Position numbers and translations under genes: made by a program
Shown here: positions 26,306 through 34,767 of the stretch, in pieces
How positions within the stretch are numbered: position 1 is the stretch's first letter
Layout: each line of letters starts with the position of its first letter
The notes under the pieces: model-generated
Databases searched by the model: none
The model's input: only the letters and a program-made list of their open reading frames with translations
Told to the model about the DNA's origin: nothing
NCBI RefSeq assembly: GCF_003323715.1
Contig: NZ_QOIN01000046.1
Span: 248,001 to 312,000 of the forward strand
DNA length: 64,000 nt
From: Streptomyces diacarni
GTDB lineage: Bacteria > Actinomycetota > Actinomycetes > Streptomycetales > Streptomycetaceae
Reading direction: 5' to 3'

Positions 26306-27211
26306 GTGGACCTGGACGCCGTCACCGACGAGCTGTACGGGCTGTCGCCCGACGACTTCACCGCCGCCCGCGAGCAGCGGGCCCAGCAGGCACGCCAGGA
26401 GGGAGCACGGGAGCTGGCCGAAGAGATCCACCGCCTGCGGCGCCCCACCCTGGCCGCCTGGTCGGCCAACCTGCTGGCCCGCGAGCAGCCCGAGCAGGCC
26501 CGCCTGCTCCTGGGGCTGGGTGAGGCGCTGCGGCAGGCGCACCGCGACCTGGACGGCGCGCAGCTGCGGGAGCTGTCGGCCCGCCAGCACCAGGTGACCG
26601 CCCGGCTGGCGCAAGAGGCGGCTGAACTGGCGGCCCAGTACGGACACCGCATCAGCGAGACCGCCAGGCGCGAGGTGACGGACACGCTGCACGCGGCGCT
26701 GGCCGACCCGCAGGCCGGGCGCGACTGGGCCGCGGGCCGCCTCGACCGCCCGCGCGCCGCGCCGGTCGGCTTCACCCCGGGTGAAACCGAGGCCGGCGGA
26801 GCCGGTGGGGAGCCCAGCGGCCGGGCCTCGTCGAAGAGCGACCGGAGCCGGGACCGGGGCCGGAACGCCGGGCGCAAGGCCGGGCGGGACACGGCCCGCC
26901 GCCGCGAGCAGCTCACCCGCGCCCGCGAGCGGGCCCGCGAGGCCGAGCGCGCCCTGGAGACGCGCGAGGGCGAGCACCGCGCCGCGCGCGAAGCGGCTGA
27001 TCAGGCCGCGGAGCGACAGGAGCAGGCGGAGCAGCGCCTCACCGGCCTACGGGAGCGGCTGCGCGAGGCGGAGGGCGCTCAGCAGCGGGCCCGCTCCGAG
27101 GTCCGCACCGCGCAGGACCGGCTGCGCCGGGCCGAGCGGTCGGAAGAGAAGGCCCGCCGCAAGGCCGACGACGCCAGGGGCCGTGCGGACCAGCTCGCCG
27201 ACGGGCCGTGA
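26306..27211 (+). CDS. Coiled-coil protein of unknown function
   Basis: GTG at 26306 after GGGAGGAC; 301 residues. Residues 1-150 are helical with LYGLSPDDFTAARE, LRRPTLAAWSANLLAR and a Gln/Glu/Ala-rich segment. A Ser/Gly/Arg linker (165-205) leads to a long, highly charged coiled coil (205-300) rich in RAREAERAL and RLRRAERSEEKARRKAD. The N-terminal WSANLLAR region recurs in actinobacterial cytosolic coiled-coil proteins of unknown function. An imperfect GC hairpin (about 27218-27241) follows the stop. Confidence 0.72.
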   Translation: MDLDAVTDELYGLSPDDFTAAREQRAQQARQEGARELAEEIHRLRRPTLAAWSANLLAREQPEQARLLLGLGEALRQAHRDLDGAQLRELSARQHQVTARLAQEAAELAAQYGHRISETARREVTDTLHAALADPQAGRDWAAGRLDRPRAAPVGFTPGETEAGGAGGEPSGRASSKSDRSRDRGRNAGRKAGRDTARRREQLTRARERAREAERALETREGEHRAAREAADQAAERQEQAEQRLTGLRERLREAEGAQQRARSEVRTAQDRLRRAERSEEKARRKADDARGRADQLADGP

Positions 27212-27372
27212 GTGGCACGGCAGCCGCGTAAGCGGCGGTGCCGAGGGGCGTCGGGCGGGGGAGAAGGGGCATGGCCCGGATACGGCAGAAACCCGCCCCC
27301 GAATGATCTTGGAGTCCTGAGCATCCCGCACCGTCACCCGTTCGGCCCAGCGTCGTTGGTGGTGATGTTGGG

Positions 27373-27624
27373 CAGAAGGCGATCCGCGACAGGAACCGGC
27401 CCGGCGTCTTCGTCCGCAGGCACTTCGAGGCGATGGTGTTCGCCGCGCGCGCCGAGGAACTGCGCACCGGCGACGCCGCGGTGACCGGCTCCGAGCAGTT
27501 CGCCGACTGGAGCGAGCAATTGCTGCCCTGGGAGGACGTCGAGGCGAAGCTGGATGACTACCTGGTGGAGGTCGGCCTCGCCGAGTCCGGCGACGGCGCG
27601 TTCTTCGCGATGGACCTCACCGCA
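27373..27624 (+). pseudogene. Tn3-family transposase relic
   Basis: The frame reads RDRNRPGVFVRRHFEAMVF, then AEELRTGDAAVTGSEQFADW and EQLLPWEDVEAKLDDYL, which matches the middle part of Tn3-family TnpA (the stretch with GSEx-YAD-LLPW). Only about 80 residues remain; after LAESGDGAFF the similarity stops and the frame runs into unrelated Arg/Pro-rich sequence up to 27900. No inverted repeats were recognised. The rest of 27212-27855 shows no gene. Confidence 0.6.
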
Positions 27625-27855
27625 CGTCAGCCGCGGTGCCATCCGCACAGCCGTCGCCGGCCTTCTGCCCGAGCGCACCGCCGCCGACCAGGCCGTCCAG
27701 GCCCCGTCCAAGCCCCGGAACTGCCGGTCGCCCTCGGCGTGCCGGGCCTGGCCCCTGTACCTGGCCCCTGGGCCGATGTGCCGCGGGCAGACGTAGAGCG
27801 GGCGGACGGGGCGCGACCGGCGGGCCACGGTGGGTGGGTGGCCGGCCCGCGCCCG

Positions 27856-28026
27856 TCAGCGTTTGCCGGACTCCTCGTCGCGTTCGCCCTCCGCCTGTGA
27901 GGGCGTGGTGCGCGGGCAGTCCGGGTGCTGTGCCGCCGTGCGGCGTGCGGCGGGCGCCCCGGAGCGGACCTCCTGGACGTCGTCGTCGCGCTCGCCCTCG
28001 GCCTGCGAAGGAGTCTGGTCACTCAT
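27856..28026 (-). CDS. 56-residue protein with duplicated TPSQAEGERD motif
   Basis: ATG at 28026 follows GAGGGGAGAT at good spacing; stop TGA at 27856. The chain is MSDQ-TPSQAEGERD-DDVQEV, a basic/Ala spacer, then TPSQAEGERD-EESGKR, i.e. the same ten residues at 5-14 and 41-50. The DNA of the two copies differs at five codons, all synonymous, so the peptide rather than the DNA repeat is conserved. Highly charged and probably unstructured. I recall the motif in other tiny Streptomyces proteins, with no known role (memory, unchecked). Confidence 0.7.
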   Translation of the reverse strand: MSDQTPSQAEGERDDDVQEVRSGAPAARRTAAQHPDCPRTTPSQAEGERDEESGKR

Positions 28027-28185
28027 AGTGATCTCCCCTCGGAGACGACCTTGCCACCAGCCCCGGGTACCCCGCGTCGGGCCCGGTCTCCCGCTCCACG
28101 CGAAGGTTTCCTTCGACGGCGCACGGACACGGGCCGCAGGCGGCGCGCGGGGCCGCTCACGCCTCCGTGCCCGCGCGCGGGCCGC

Positions 28186-30891
28186 TCACGCTCCGGTGAC
28201 CAGCCCGGGTACCGAGGCCAGCAGCGACGGCAGTCGCGTGGCGGGGACGCCGCCGCCCTGGGCCAGGCGTGCGGTACCGCCGCCCCGGCCCTGGAGGAGC
28301 CGGCCGACCAGGTGGGAGGCGCTGTGTCCCTGCGCCTCGGCGGTGGCGTTGACGGCCGTCACCAGCGTCGCGGCGCCGTCCTTCGCCTTTCCCACGGCGA
28401 CGACGCCGGGCCGGTGCGCGGGGAGCCGGTCCCGTACGGCGGTGGCGAGCGCGCGGGCTTCGCCGGTCTCGTCCGTGGCGGTCGCGACCGCCACCAGGAC
28501 GCCGCCCGCGTCCACGGCCCCCTCCGCGACCTCCGCCGCCCGCGCGGCCGTGGCCCGCTGCCGCAGCCGCTTGTTCTCCCGCTCGGCGGTCTTGAGACGG
28601 TCGAGCAGGGCGCCGACCCGGTCGGGGATCTCGGCACGCGGGGCCTGGAGCTGCTCGGCCAGGCGAGAGACGAGGTCGCGCTCGCGGGCGAGGTAGCCGA
28701 ACCCCTCGATGCCGACCGCCGCCTCCAGGCGGCGCAGCCCGGCGCCGACCGACGTCTCGGCGGTGAGCGCGAGGGTGCCGACCTGCGCGGCGTGCTCGAC
28801 GTGGGTGCCGCCGCACAGTTCCCGGGACCAGGCGCCGCCGATCTCGACGACGCGCACCCGCTCCCCGTACGTCTCGTCGAACAGGGCGAGGGCGCCGAGC
28901 TGTTCGGCCTCCGGGAGCGTCATCCACCGTGCGGTCACCGGCAGGTCGCGGCGCAGCGCCCGGTTGGCGGCCTCCTCGATCTCGCTGCGCTGCGCGGGCG
29001 AGAGGCCGCCGCGCAGGGGGAAGTCGAGCCGCAGGTAGCCGGGCCGGTTGTAGGAGCCGGACTGCAGGGCGGTGGGCCCGAGGACCTCGCGCAGCGCCGC
29101 GTGCAGGATGTGGGTGCCCGAGTGTGCCTGGCGGGCCCCGAGCCGCCACTCGGGGTCGACGGCCGCCTTCACGACGCCGTCGCGGACGAGTTCTCCCGCG
29201 GTCACGCGGACCTGGTGGGTGACCAGTCCCGGCAGGGGACGCTGCACGTCGACGACCTCGGCCGCCACCGAAGGACCCGTCAGATGTCCGGCGTCGCTCT
29301 CCTGGCCGCCGGACTCGGCGTAGAAGGGGGTGCGGTCGAGGACGACCGTGACGAGGTCGCCCTCGCGCGCCACCGGGAGGGGCCCGCCGGGGCCGAGGAG
29401 TGCCAGGACGCGGGAGGTGGTCTCCAGAGTCTCCCGGGCCAGCCACTCGGTCGGGCCGTGCGCCTCCAGCACGGGCCGCAGCGCGGAGCCGCCGTGGGTG
29501 GTGCCGGCCTTCCTGGCGCGTGCGTCCTGGCGGGCGCGTTCGCGCTGGTCGCGCATGAGGGCGGCGAAACCGTCGCGGTCGACCTCGACGCCCTGCTCGG
29601 CCGCCATCTCCAGGGTCAGATCGATGGGGAAGCCGTACGTGTCGTGCAGCTGGAACGCCTGGGCACCCGCCAGTGTGCGGCCGCCGTGTGCCTTGAGGTC
29701 GGCGACGGCGGTGTCGAGGACGGTCGTCCCCTGTCTGAGGGTGGCGCGGAAGGCCTCCTCCTCGCCGTGCGCCTGGTCGGCGATCCGGTCGTAGGTGAGG
29801 TCCCGTGCGAGTTCCGGATAGCCCTCGGCCATGCGTTCCCGGGCCACCGGCAGCAGTGCGGGCAGGGCAGGGTCGGTGTACCCGAGTTGCCGCATCGCGC
29901 GGACGGCGCGCCGCAGGATGCGGCGCAGCACGTAACCGCGGCCCTCGTTGCCCGGGGTGGTGCCGTCCGCCAGCAGCATCAGCGCGGTCCGCACGTGGTC
30001 GGCGACGACGCGTAGCGAGACGTCGGCCTCGTGGTCGGCGCCGTAGCGGACGCCCGCGAGGGCGGCGGCGCGGTCCAGGACAGGACGCAACTCGTCGGTC
30101 TCGTACAGGTTGTCGACGCCCTGCAGGAGGGTCGCCATGCGCTCCAGGCCCATGCCGGTGTCGATGTGGGGCCGTGGCAGCTCACCCAGGATCGGGTAGC
30201 CGGACTTGCCCCCGCCCTCCCCGCGCTCGTGACTCATGAAGACGAGGTTCCAGAACTCCATGTACCGGTCCTCGTCGACCGCGGGGCCGCCTGAGCGGCC
30301 CAGGCGCGGGCCGCGGTCGTAGTACAGCTCCGAGCACGGGCCGCACGGTCCCGGCACGCCCATGGACCAGAAGTTGTCCTCGTCGCCGCGTGCCACGATC
30401 CGCTCGTCGGGCAGCCCCGCGGTCCGCCGCCACAGCTCGCGCGTCTCGGCGTCTGTGCGGTGCACCGTCACCCAGATCCGGTCGGGGTCCAGGCCGAGGC
30501 CGCCGGCGGCGACGGGGCTGGTCGCAAGCTCCCAGGCGAGGGCGACGGCTTCCGGCTTGGAGTAGTCGCCGAAGGAGAAGTTGCCGCTCATCTGGAAGAA
30601 GGAGCCGTGCCGGGTGGTGCGGCCGACCTCCTCGATGTCCAGTGTGCGCACGCACTTCTGCACGCTCGTCGCCCGCGGCCAGGGCGGGGCGCTCTCGCCG
30701 GTCAGGTACGGCTTGAACGGCACCATGCCCGCGTTGACGAACAGCAGGGTCGGATCGGGCGTCGGCAGCGGGGCGCTGGGGACGACGGTGTGGCCGCGCT
30801 CGGCGAAGAAGTCGAGGAAGCGGCTGCGGATCTCGGCGGTACGCAAGGTGGGCTCCGAGGGGGTGACGCGTGCTGGGCGGAGGGGCTGCAT
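28186..30891 (-). CDS. alaS: Alanyl-tRNA synthetase (probable extra copy)
   Basis: 901 residues, full length. Class II core: EIRSRFLDFFAERGHT near 20, TTRHGSFFQMSGNFSFGDY (motif 2) and DTGMGLERM (motif 3). The editing domain has ARQAHSGTHILHAAL (HxxxH) and ELCGGTHVEH (CxxxH), so zinc ligands and editing are kept; a C-Ala domain with AQGGGVPATR ends the protein. The neighbourhood (tsaD upstream, none of the usual ruvX/mltG/aroE genes) suggests a second copy. The ATG lacks a clear ribosome site; TTG at 30846, behind CGGAGCCC, would start close to the family N-terminus (LRTAEIRSRF). Confidence 0.9.
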   Translation of the reverse strand: MQPLRPARVTPSEPTLRTAEIRSRFLDFFAERGHTVVPSAPLPTPDPTLLFVNAGMVPFKPYLTGESAPPWPRATSVQKCVRTLDIEEVGRTTRHGSFFQMSGNFSFGDYSKPEAVALAWELATSPVAAGGLGLDPDRIWVTVHRTDAETRELWRRTAGLPDERIVARGDEDNFWSMGVPGPCGPCSELYYDRGPRLGRSGGPAVDEDRYMEFWNLVFMSHERGEGGGKSGYPILGELPRPHIDTGMGLERMATLLQGVDNLYETDELRPVLDRAAALAGVRYGADHEADVSLRVVADHVRTALMLLADGTTPGNEGRGYVLRRILRRAVRAMRQLGYTDPALPALLPVARERMAEGYPELARDLTYDRIADQAHGEEEAFRATLRQGTTVLDTAVADLKAHGGRTLAGAQAFQLHDTYGFPIDLTLEMAAEQGVEVDRDGFAALMRDQRERARQDARARKAGTTHGGSALRPVLEAHGPTEWLARETLETTSRVLALLGPGGPLPVAREGDLVTVVLDRTPFYAESGGQESDAGHLTGPSVAAEVVDVQRPLPGLVTHQVRVTAGELVRDGVVKAAVDPEWRLGARQAHSGTHILHAALREVLGPTALQSGSYNRPGYLRLDFPLRGGLSPAQRSEIEEAANRALRRDLPVTARWMTLPEAEQLGALALFDETYGERVRVVEIGGAWSRELCGGTHVEHAAQVGTLALTAETSVGAGLRRLEAAVGIEGFGYLARERDLVSRLAEQLQAPRAEIPDRVGALLDRLKTAERENKRLRQRATAARAAEVAEGAVDAGGVLVAVATATDETGEARALATAVRDRLPAHRPGVVAVGKAKDGAATLVTAVNATAEAQGHSASHLVGRLLQGRGGGTARLAQGGGVPATRLPSLLASVPGLVTGA

Positions 30892-30893
30892 GG

Positions 30894-30938
30894 GCCGGTG
30901 CCGGCGCCGGTGCCGGTGCCGGCATCGGCGCCGGCGCG
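30894..30938. repeat. GCCGGN hexamer repeat upstream of alaS
   Basis: About seven imperfect GCCGGT/GCCGGC units lie directly upstream of the annotated ATG, where a ribosome site would be expected. Slippage here could alter expression or shift the effective start. The remaining 30939-31079 gap to tsaD has no gene. Confidence 0.6.
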
Positions 30939-31079
30939 AGCTGGGCGAAGCGGTCGGCCGGGCAGCAGGTCAGGGGGTGTGGCCGTCCGCTGGCGAGGCG
31001 GCCAGGGTCATCAGGGTGGCGTGGGCGGCACGTTGGCGTGGCGGGCGGTGCAGGCCACCAGCGGGACGGGGGACCTGGT

Positions 31080-32144
31080 TCAGGGGACGAGGGCGGCGTC
31101 GGTGGTGGGCTGGAGGGCGGCTCGCTCCAGCGGCGCGGAGGGATCGACGGCCAGCGTGGGCGGCGCGGGCTCCGCCCCCGCCCGCACGAGCAGGTCCCCG
31201 ACGGCGGCGATCATGGCGCCGTTGTCGGTGCACAGCCTCAGCGGCGGTACGCGCAGCGTGATGCCCGCCGCCGCGCAGCGCTCCTCGGCCAGGGCGCGGA
31301 CCCGGGAGTTGGCGGCGACGCCGCCCACGACCACCAGGGTGCGCACCTGGTGGTCCGTGCAGGCGGTCACGGCTTTGCGGGTCAGCACGTCGGCGACGGC
31401 TTCCTGGAGCGCGGCGGCACCGTCGGCCACCGGCGGCGGCGCCGCGGGGGTGTGGCGCTCGGCCCAGCGTGCTGCGGCGGTCTTCAGGCCGGAGAAGGAG
31501 AAGGCGTACGGATCGTGCCCCGGCCCGGTCAGCGGCCGGGGGAAGGCGACGGCGTGCGGGTCGCCCTCGCGCGCCGCCCGGTCGATGGCGGGACCGCCCG
31601 GGTAGGGCAGACCGAAGACCCGTGCGACCTTGTCGAAGCACTCGCCCGCCGCGTCGTCCAGGGTGTCGCCGAGGTGGACGACCGGCTCCGTGGCCAGGTC
31701 ACGGACCAGCACCAGTGAGGTGTGTCCGCCCGAGACGATCAGCACCATGCAGGGGTCGGGCAGCGGCCCGTGCTCCAGGGTGTCGGCGGCGACGTGTCCT
31801 GCCAGGTGGTGCACGCCGTGCAGCGGCACGTCCAGCGCGTGGGCGAGGGCCTTGGCGCCGGCCACCCCGACCTGGAGCGCGCCGGAGAGTCCCGGCCCCG
31901 CCGTCACGGCGACGGCTCCGACGTCGGACAGGCGCAGTCCGGCGTCCGCCAGGGCTTGCGCGATCACCGGCCGGAGGGCGTCGATGTGGGCGCGGGCCGC
32001 GATCTCGGGCACGACTCCGCCGTAGCGGGCGTGCTCGGCCATGCTCGACGCGACCGCGTGCCCCAGCAGCCGGCCGTCGCGCACCAGCCCCGCGCCGGTC
32101 TCGTCGCAGGACGTCTCGATCCCCAGGACGATCGGAGAGCTCAC
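31080..32144 (-). CDS. tsaD: TsaD/Kae1-type tRNA threonylcarbamoyltransferase (probable extra copy)
   Basis: 354 residues. ASKHA ATPase fold with IVLGIETSCDETG at the N-terminus, VVPEIAARAHID near 48, the metal-binding VHHLAGH near 110 (HxxxH), LIVSGGHTSL near 133, GECFDKVARVFGLPYPGGP and VVGGVAANSRVR. TsaD transfers the threonylcarbamoyl group to A37 of ANN-decoding tRNAs with TsaB/E partners, none of which are here. The housekeeping copy normally sits with tsaB/rimI/groES, so this looks like a paralogue. GTG at 32144 has GAAGG at 6-nt spacing; GTG at 32147 is equally in frame. Confidence 0.88.
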   Translation of the reverse strand: MSSPIVLGIETSCDETGAGLVRDGRLLGHAVASSMAEHARYGGVVPEIAARAHIDALRPVIAQALADAGLRLSDVGAVAVTAGPGLSGALQVGVAGAKALAHALDVPLHGVHHLAGHVAADTLEHGPLPDPCMVLIVSGGHTSLVLVRDLATEPVVHLGDTLDDAAGECFDKVARVFGLPYPGGPAIDRAAREGDPHAVAFPRPLTGPGHDPYAFSFSGLKTAAARWAERHTPAAPPPVADGAAALQEAVADVLTRKAVTACTDHQVRTLVVVGGVAANSRVRALAEERCAAAGITLRVPPLRLCTDNGAMIAAVGDLLVRAGAEPAPPTLAVDPSAPLERAALQPTTDAALVP

Positions 32145-32169
32145 CACACACCTTCTTGCGGGACGAATG

Positions 32170-32192
32170 TTATTGCAACCTCTGCGCAATAA
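32170..32192. promoter_or_regulatory. AT-rich dyad upstream of tsaD
   Basis: TTATTGC (32170-32176) and GCAATAA (32186-32192) form perfect 7-bp arms around a 9-bp spacer, centred 34-37 bp before the tsaD start and overlapping the only -10-like hexamer (TAACAT on the minus strand). Such AT-rich symmetry stands out in this sequence and has the size of a Fur-family or similar dimer site, but it does not match the actinobacterial Zur consensus as I know it. Confidence 0.55.
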
Positions 32193-32287
32193 GCCTACGC
32201 CGGTCGGCGGGTGCGGTCGCGCACGGCGCGGAGGTGGCGCGGAAACCACCACCTCCGCGCCGGTCCACGACATCGCCGCAGGTGGTG

Positions 32288-32537
32288 ACAGCGCCGAGGC
32301 CGCCTCTCGCCCGGCGACTCCACCGTTGACGGCCTGCAACATCGGCTCGCCGGCGCGAAGCGGCAGCCCCACAACATCCGCGATGACCTGCAAAGACGCG
32401 TCGCCGACAAGCTCAATGAGGGCGACGGTGTCCTGATCGGCGTCGACACCGGCCTCATCAAGAAGGGCGATCTGGCGAACGCCGAGTGGGGCAGGCTGGA
32501 GCCGCACACAAAGATCCCCGACAGGGCCGGTTTCTGA
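32288..32537 (+). pseudogene. Fused IS701-like and IS5-like transposase relic
   Basis: An uninterrupted frame without a start codon. Its first part (DGLQHRLAGAKRQPHNIRDD, then LQRRVADKLNEGDGVLIG, VDTGLIKKG) resembles the N-terminal catalytic segment of IS701-family transposases (DxxAVRDDL..VLIxDETGxxKKG). It is joined in frame to DLANAEWGRLEP, typical of the N-terminus of IS5-family transposases (LTDAEWERLEP), and then stops. It is a junction of two insertion remnants. Confidence 0.5.
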
Positions 32538-32626
32538 GGCTTCGGGGGGATCGCCCTTCCGCCTCAACTCCGTTACGGATTTCCGGGGTCGGTCTGTACC
32601 GCCGCGCGCCGACCTAGTGTGCCGCC

Positions 32627-33466
32627 ATGACTCCCTCCGCCGATGAGACCCCACGGCCGTCCGAGTCCGGGAACGACTTTCCTTCCGGGCCCGGGTCCGG
32701 GTCTCCGTCCGGGTCCCGGAACGTGCCCTCCTCGCTGTCGCGGCGGCGCAGACGGCGACGGCGGTATACCGCGATCGCGGGTGCTGCCCTCGCCGTGGTC
32801 GGCGTGGTCGGTTGGCAGCTGTCGGTCATGGGGCCCGAGCCCGGCAGTCACGCGCCGATGGAGATATGCGCGCTGAACAACACCACCCTGCGCGCCGACG
32901 GACATCAGGACGAGATCTACGACAAGACCCGTGAGGGCGACCCCTTGGTGACCTTCGGAGGCGGCGACACCGTCCGGGTCGAAAAGGCGCGCGGGCGCTG
33001 GCAGAAATTCCGAGGCGTGTGGTCCGACGAGATGGAGACGCGCGGGACCTTCGGGGACTTCGACGGTGACGGGTACATCGACCTGGCCCTGTTCTACAGC
33101 CAGCACGACACCGGAGACTCACCGGCGGACAACATGATCACACACGAGGTGCACTACGGACCGCTCGCGACCGACTTGAGCAGTGCCAGGACCGGCACCA
33201 TCCGCATGTCGTACGGGTCGTTCGTGTCAGGGGTGCGGGCCACGGACGTGAATCATGACGGCCGCGCGGAACTCCACATCTTCCAGTCGACCGGAGACGG
33301 TACAGAGCGCCACTACGTCGGTCGTCAGGACGGGGACGACATATCGGCGGGTCTCGACCAGGCGATCGGTGGCTACACGACGGGGGGATGGCACCGGCTG
33401 AAGCTCGGGTGGCTCGATCTGGGAACGTGCCACGACGCTCCGAAGCCGAAGGCCACCGGCCGTTAG
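32627..33466 (+). CDS. Membrane-anchored FG-GAP/VCBS-like repeat protein
   Basis: 279 residues: a Ser/Pro/Gly-rich cytoplasmic tail (1-38), a run of eight Arg residues, one transmembrane helix (YTAIAGAALAVVGVVGWQLS, about 47-66) and an extracellular domain. The latter carries two calcium-type blade loops, DFDGDGYIDLALF near 145 and DVNHDGRAELHIF near 209, as in FG-GAP/VCBS repeats of beta-propellers; two repeats are too few for a full propeller. Two Cys (CALNN, GTCHD) could pair. Role unknown. Confidence 0.7.
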   Translation: MTPSADETPRPSESGNDFPSGPGSGSPSGSRNVPSSLSRRRRRRRRYTAIAGAALAVVGVVGWQLSVMGPEPGSHAPMEICALNNTTLRADGHQDEIYDKTREGDPLVTFGGGDTVRVEKARGRWQKFRGVWSDEMETRGTFGDFDGDGYIDLALFYSQHDTGDSPADNMITHEVHYGPLATDLSSARTGTIRMSYGSFVSGVRATDVNHDGRAELHIFQSTGDGTERHYVGRQDGDDISAGLDQAIGGYTTGGWHRLKLGWLDLGTCHDAPKPKATGR

Positions 33467-33687
33467 CCGCAGGTCCACCCACTCCGGACACTCCCGCCCC
33501 CGCTGCGGCCGGGGCCGAGTGTTTCGTACAGAGCCCCGGGAACATCCGCCCGGCGCCCGCCAGAGGACGAGAGTGGCCTGGGCCCAGGTGTGGCCCCTCC
33601 GCAGATGGCGAGGGCGAGAAGTGCCTGTGTGGTGTCGTAGGGCTGGTGCCCACGCGCAATGCCGGTGCGCTCATTCGGCGGCACTGT

Positions 33688-33709
33688 TGTAGTGCGGCTG
33701 TAGTGCGGC
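33688..33709. repeat. 11-bp tandem repeat in a gene-free gap
   Basis: TGTAGTGCGGC occurs twice head to tail. It lies in the 267-bp stretch 33467-33733 between two converging genes, in which I see no other feature. Confidence 0.6.
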
Positions 33710-33733
33710 ATAGGGGGAGAGGTGCGGCAGGGT

Positions 33734-34735
33734 TCAGCGGGTGCCGAGGAAGGCGGGCACGAAGATGTCCTCGGAGGTGAGCAGCCGCTTGGACAGTCCC
33801 TGCTCGTGGTGGTAGCGCAAGAAGGTGTCGACGGCCTTGCGGTTGGCGTCGACACCGTAGGGCCACCAGTCCTCGCCGAGCAGTGCGCGGTTTTCCGCAA
33901 ACAGCTCACTGAACCAGGGGGTGATCACAGCCATGTGCTGCTTGGCCGCATTGGCCCGGTAGTGCTCCTGCACGATGTCCTTGGCCTGGCAAAACGCCCG
34001 GTAGACCGACTTCACTAGGCCGGGCGCCTCGGCCAGCTCCCGGCGGATCGCGACGACGTGCATCATCGGAAAGATGCCGGTGCGGCGGTAGTAGTCCCGC
34101 TCGACCGTCTCGTAGTCGACGAACAGCCGCCGGATCTTCTTCGTTGAGCCGTTGAGCAGGCTCTGCGGCACGTCGACCGACAGCAGGGCATCGATCTCCC
34201 CCGCTTCGAGCAGGCCGGCCAAGGTCTGATCCCCGTCTGTGTGGCGGACGCGCACGCCGTCCGGAACGGGCTGAGGGATCCAGTCGAATGAGGGAATGGG
34301 GTGGTCGGTGCCGCCGATCACCCAGCCCACCTGATCAGGCGTCACACCGAATTCGTCGGCCAAGACACCTTTCATCCAGACACCCGGGTCGCTGCCGTAC
34401 AGCGCGAACTCGCCGACCGTCTTGCCCGCGAGATCCTCTGGCCGCTCGATCCCGCTGTCGACGTTCACGAACAGCGCGGAGTGACGAAAGTTGCGGTTCG
34501 GGAAGATCGGCAGAGCCAGGAAGGGTGAATCGTCCAGGTCGAAGGTGCGCAGGAAGTAGGTCAGCCCGTACTCGGCGAGGTCCAGTTCGCCCTTGGTCAT
34601 GCGGTGGAACACGTCGGAGATCAGCGGCGAGGTGTCCAGGGTGGCGTCGACACCGTCGATCGCGACTCGCCCGTCGAACAGCGGCTCGGTGTGCTCGTAC
34701 CGGTAGACGCCCATCTTGAGCTTCGGATCGGCCAT
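33734..34735 (-). CDS. Periplasmic-binding-protein-like, 4,5-dihydroxyphthalate decarboxylase family
   Basis: 333 residues; ATG after GAAGGAG. YRYEHTEPLFDGRVAIDGVD at the N-terminus, GELDLAEYGLTYFLRTFD, ALPIFPNRNFRHSALFVN near 95 and DLAGKTVGEFALYGSDPGVW match the family of 4,5-dihydroxyphthalate decarboxylase and related PBP2-fold proteins. It has no signal peptide or lipobox, so a cytoplasmic enzyme is likelier than a transport receptor. No ABC permease or ATPase is adjacent. It is divergent from a TetR gene that probably controls it. Confidence 0.8.
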   Translation of the reverse strand: MADPKLKMGVYRYEHTEPLFDGRVAIDGVDATLDTSPLISDVFHRMTKGELDLAEYGLTYFLRTFDLDDSPFLALPIFPNRNFRHSALFVNVDSGIERPEDLAGKTVGEFALYGSDPGVWMKGVLADEFGVTPDQVGWVIGGTDHPIPSFDWIPQPVPDGVRVRHTDGDQTLAGLLEAGEIDALLSVDVPQSLLNGSTKKIRRLFVDYETVERDYYRRTGIFPMMHVVAIRRELAEAPGLVKSVYRAFCQAKDIVQEHYRANAAKQHMAVITPWFSELFAENRALLGEDWWPYGVDANRKAVDTFLRYHHEQGLSKRLLTSEDIFVPAFLGTR

Positions 34736-34767
34736 GACAGGTCTCCTTCGCCTAGTGGACGGCTTCC

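Noticed and set aside
27433..27900. 155-residue frame as an intact gene
   Set aside because: Only its first 60 residues match a Tn3 transposase; the rest is Arg/Pro-rich noise, so it is a relic.
32148..32654. N-terminal extension of tsaD to 32654
   Set aside because: The family N-terminus (IVLGIETSCDETG) begins right at the GTG pair near 32144, and the extension overlaps the dyad and the transposase relic.
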